Origin: Acetobacter pasteurianus subsp. pasteurianus LMG 1262 = NBRC 106471
Lineage (GTDB): Bacteria > Pseudomonadota > Alphaproteobacteria > Acetobacterales > Acetobacteraceae
Assembly: GCF_000285275.1 (NCBI RefSeq)
Contig: NZ_CADO01000015.1
Location: forward strand, 1 to 37,315
Reading direction: 5' to 3'
Length of the DNA: 37,315 bases
This document shows positions 35,309 through 37,315 of the stretch, piece by piece. Made by a program: the position numbers and the translations under genes. The first letter of the stretch is position 1; each line of letters opens with the position of its first letter. Below the pieces are notes generated by a model. It saw nothing but the letters and a program-made list of their open reading frames with translations. It searched no databases and was not told where the DNA came from.

Positions 35309-35426
35309 AGCCTTATCTCCTGGGAAAGGTTCTGGCGCGGGCCGTTCCTTTCCTGATGTTGTTCTTGCCTGAATATTCAACGCGCAAAAACCCTCACAAG
35401 AAAATCAGGAGATTTCGCCCAAGAGC

Positions 35427-35442
35427 TGTGCAATCCTGCACA
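35427..35442. promoter_or_regulatory. LysR-type operator in the divergent promoter
   Basis: TGTGCA-ATCC-TGCACA is a perfect 6-bp inverted repeat containing the T-N11-A pattern of LysR-type sites. It lies 30 nt before the lysR-type gene and about 120 nt before the dehydrogenase gene, as usual for a regulator that represses itself and activates its neighbour. Confidence 0.65.
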
Positions 35443-35472
35443 ACATCAGAAAAAACAGAGATATTTCACCTC

Positions 35473-36369
35473 ATGAAACGCACCCTGGACTGGAGAAATC
35501 TGCAGTTTTTTGTGGCAGTCGCACGGTCTGGTTCTTTATCGGAAGCGGGGCGGTTGCTTGGGGTTGATCACGCAACTGTGGGGCGGCACATCGTGGCTCT
35601 GGAAAGATCGGTAGGGAAAACTCTGTTTGAGCGGCATCCACGTGGCTATGCGCTGACCCGCTATGGCGAAGATTTATTTGTTACAGCAGAGGCCATGGAC
35701 CGTGAGGCCACGCAGGTGGAAGCCAGCAGCCCTGCCCATGGCTTGACTGGCACCGTGCGTATTAGTGCTTTGGAAGGGGTTGCCAATTTCTTTCTGGCAT
35801 CACGCATTGGCCCGCTATTGGCAGATAATCCTGCCCTTACAGTTGAAATTCTTACAATCCAGCAGATAATTGCGCTTTCTCGCAGGCAGGCAGATATTGC
35901 TATTACCGTTACTCCTGCAGTTGATGATCGGTTTTTGTGTGAAAAACTGACGTCGTATTACCTGTGTGTTTATGCAACGCATGAGTATTTAGCGCGTGAA
36001 CCAGCGATAAAAAAACGTGAGGATTTTTCATCTCACTTGTTTTCCGGCTACGTGGATGAAATGATTTTCATGCGTGAACTGGATTATCTGGAAGATCTGG
36101 GTGTTTCCCGCAAAATGGTACGGATTCAGAATTCCAGCGTACAAGCGCAGATGGAAGCAGCCTGTTCTGGTTTATGTATGGCTGTTTTACCAACTTTTGT
36201 TGCCGCTACACGGCCGGAACTGGTGCCTGTATTACCCGAAGAAACACGACTTGAGCGCCACTATTGGCTGATTACACGCGCAGAAGAACAGAAAACCCCA
36301 CGTATAGACAGGGTATGTGATTTTATACGGGAAGAAGTATTAAAAAACGTGCAGTTGTTCAATTTATAG
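35473..36369 (+). CDS. LysR-family transcriptional regulator
   Basis: A 298-residue regulator of normal length. A winged helix-turn-helix occupies about 5-65 (LQFFVAVARSGSLSEAGRLLGVDHATVGRHIVALE), and a type-2 periplasmic-binding-like effector domain follows from about 90. The ATG at 35473 aligns with the expected start; the frame is open back to 35356 but that part overlaps the operator. It is divergent from the dehydrogenase/carrier/mmsA operon and is very probably its regulator, sensing a pathway metabolite. Its stop is 5 nt from the stop of the convergent amidohydrolase gene. Confidence 0.9.
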   Translation: MKRTLDWRNLQFFVAVARSGSLSEAGRLLGVDHATVGRHIVALERSVGKTLFERHPRGYALTRYGEDLFVTAEAMDREATQVEASSPAHGLTGTVRISALEGVANFFLASRIGPLLADNPALTVEILTIQQIIALSRRQADIAITVTPAVDDRFLCEKLTSYYLCVYATHEYLAREPAIKKREDFSSHLFSGYVDEMIFMRELDYLEDLGVSRKMVRIQNSSVQAQMEAACSGLCMAVLPTFVAATRPELVPVLPEETRLERHYWLITRAEEQKTPRIDRVCDFIREEVLKNVQLFNL

Positions 36370-36374
36370 CTGCA

Positions 36375-37295
36375 TTACATTTTGCCCTGTTCCAATGGAT
36401 GATCTTTTGCTCTGATAACTCTGCCAGATGCAGTTTTTCCAAAATCTTCGGAATAAATGCCGTTATCCCATACCATCTTTCCGCCGATAATAACGTTTCG
36501 CACAACTGCATCGGGACGATTAACAATCTGCCTACATCCGAATTGGCTGCGATGTATGAAATGATAGGTTTTTTCAGGATCCCACTTTTCAAGAGCTACA
36601 GGGTCAATAATGCAAAGGTCGGCCTGCGCACCGGGGCGTACTAATCCTGCATTGATCCCAAAGAATTTCGCTGGGAGTTCTGTCAGGCGATGAACCATCC
36701 GAGAAACCTGTTGTAATCCTTCTTGCTGTGCAATTTTTAATGCACGTAAGTTTCCATCATAAAAACCAATATTGGCAAGGTGTGCGCCACTATCGTTAAA
36801 ACCCGGTAGTGTCTGCTTATGGAACAAAAGTTTTCTGAGTGTTTTGGCATTGCGGTTTGCAAAGGTTGTTTCCCAACGTAAATCTGTATCCCATGCTTGC
36901 ATTAAATGTAGGAAAAACGCTGCATCATCTTTGATAGGGGTGGGAAAACTTGAGAAAAAGGTCGTTTCTTCATCATGAAGAGAGGGATTATGAGAACTTG
37001 AGGTCTGATACTTAAGAAGCCTACGATAAGGGGCTTCCAGCGTTTCTCCAACCCAACTGGCTAACGGACACTCTGCTACAATCATATCGTCTAGCTGGCG
37101 GGTGAGCACAACATCCTCTAGGCGCAGCCGCCGTAATATACTGGCAAGAGACCAGTCCTTTTTCCCCTTGAGCCACATTTTTCGGAATGCTTTGATCCAT
37201 TGAGGGTTGTTTAGAATACGAGTGCGACCTGAGCGATCATCAAGTTCCAGTTCGTTGAGAACTCGACGCGGAAATCTCACAGAAGGGTTGTACAT
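36375..37295 (-). CDS. C-terminal part of a D-aminoacylase-like amidohydrolase, 5'-truncated
   Basis: The 306-residue frame corresponds to roughly the C-terminal half of N-acyl-D-amino-acid deacylases and related amidohydrolases (full length about 500-600). The metal-site segment FNDSGAHLANIG and the closing beta-sandwich (PGAQADLCIIDP, then VIIGGKMVWDNG) are present. The N-terminal sheet and the HxH metal ligands are missing. In frame, a TAA lies only four codons before the first ATG, so the gene does not continue intact past the edge. The first 11 codons are inside the 53-bp repeat and may not belong to the gene at all. I regard it as a fragment, probably inactive; an intact gene broken by assembly is the alternative. 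Confidence 0.65.
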   Translation of the reverse strand: MYNPSVRFPRRVLNELELDDRSGRTRILNNPQWIKAFRKMWLKGKKDWSLASILRRLRLEDVVLTRQLDDMIVAECPLASWVGETLEAPYRRLLKYQTSSSHNPSLHDEETTFFSSFPTPIKDDAAFFLHLMQAWDTDLRWETTFANRNAKTLRKLLFHKQTLPGFNDSGAHLANIGFYDGNLRALKIAQQEGLQQVSRMVHRLTELPAKFFGINAGLVRPGAQADLCIIDPVALEKWDPEKTYHFIHRSQFGCRQIVNRPDAVVRNVIIGGKMVWDNGIYSEDFGKTASGRVIRAKDHPLEQGKM

Positions 37296-37315
37296 CGGGT
37301 CAGATTATGAAAAAG
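37263..37315 (-). repeat. 53-bp terminal inverted repeat, right copy
   Basis: Exact reverse complement of 2-54. Here it supplies the apparent first 11 codons and upstream region of the amidohydrolase fragment. The identity ends where the amidohydrolase-specific sequence begins (37262). Confidence 0.9.

Noticed and set aside
1..37315. Insertion sequence or transposon bounded by the terminal repeats
   Set aside because: No transposase, integrase or target-site duplication was seen, and 53-bp ends enclosing ordinary metabolic operons do not look like a known mobile element.

Overview
The window looks like accessory and nutrient-acquisition chromosome from an alphaproteobacterium, most likely an acetic acid bacterium (Acetobacteraceae). 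This is inferred from the moderate GC content, protein style and gene mix; no rRNA or core marker gene is present to prove it. No tRNA, rRNA, CRISPR array, transposase or phage gene was recognised.

Layout, left to right: (a) 1-2500: the start of a Tat-exported protein running off the left edge, an apparently frameshifted DUF4142-like lipoprotein, and two more small lipoproteins. (b) 2540-4581: a manganese module, the NRAMP transporter MntH divergent from the MntR regulator. (c) 4693-11444: a Fur-type haem-iron locus. An operon holds an IsdG-type haem monooxygenase, the HmuTUV ABC importer and a second IsdG-type monooxygenase. A HemO/PigA-type haem oxygenase follows, divergent from a haem-type TonB-dependent receptor. 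Three Fur-box-like sites cover the three promoters. (d) 11635-19150: an acyl-CoA-dehydrogenase-fold flavoprotein and a 2008-residue protein joining a transglutaminase-like domain, DUF4011, an SF1 helicase, a Vsr-like nuclease and DUF3320, of a kind often met in defence islands. (e) 19454-30960: a long minus-strand operon for nickel-independent guanidine (or urea) nitrogen assimilation. In transcription order it encodes a substrate-binding protein, permease, ATPase, NikR-like regulator, two UAAP/DUF1989 subunits, a urea/guanidine carboxylase and allophanate hydrolase; an alpha/beta hydrolase lies downstream. (f) 31224-36369: a LysR regulator divergent from an operon of iron-type alcohol dehydrogenase, MHS-family carrier and CoA-acylating (methyl)malonate-semialdehyde dehydrogenase. 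(g) 36375-37295: the C-terminal part of a D-aminoacylase-like amidohydrolase.

The most interesting part is (e). The two DUF1989 proteins make guanidine the likelier substrate than urea (guanidine to carboxyguanidine to allophanate to ammonia). No guanidine riboswitch is visible. Instead the operon carries a NikR homologue that has lost three of the four nickel ligands. A perfect 10-bp palindrome with NikR spacing (6-N16-6) sits just upstream of the first gene. Together these suggest a ribbon-helix-helix switch sensing something other than nickel.

The two ends of the window share a 53-bp perfect inverted repeat. At the left it lies in the 5' end of the Tat-protein gene; at the right it lies in the truncated amidohydrolase. 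This marks either a rearrangement boundary or an assembly fold-back.
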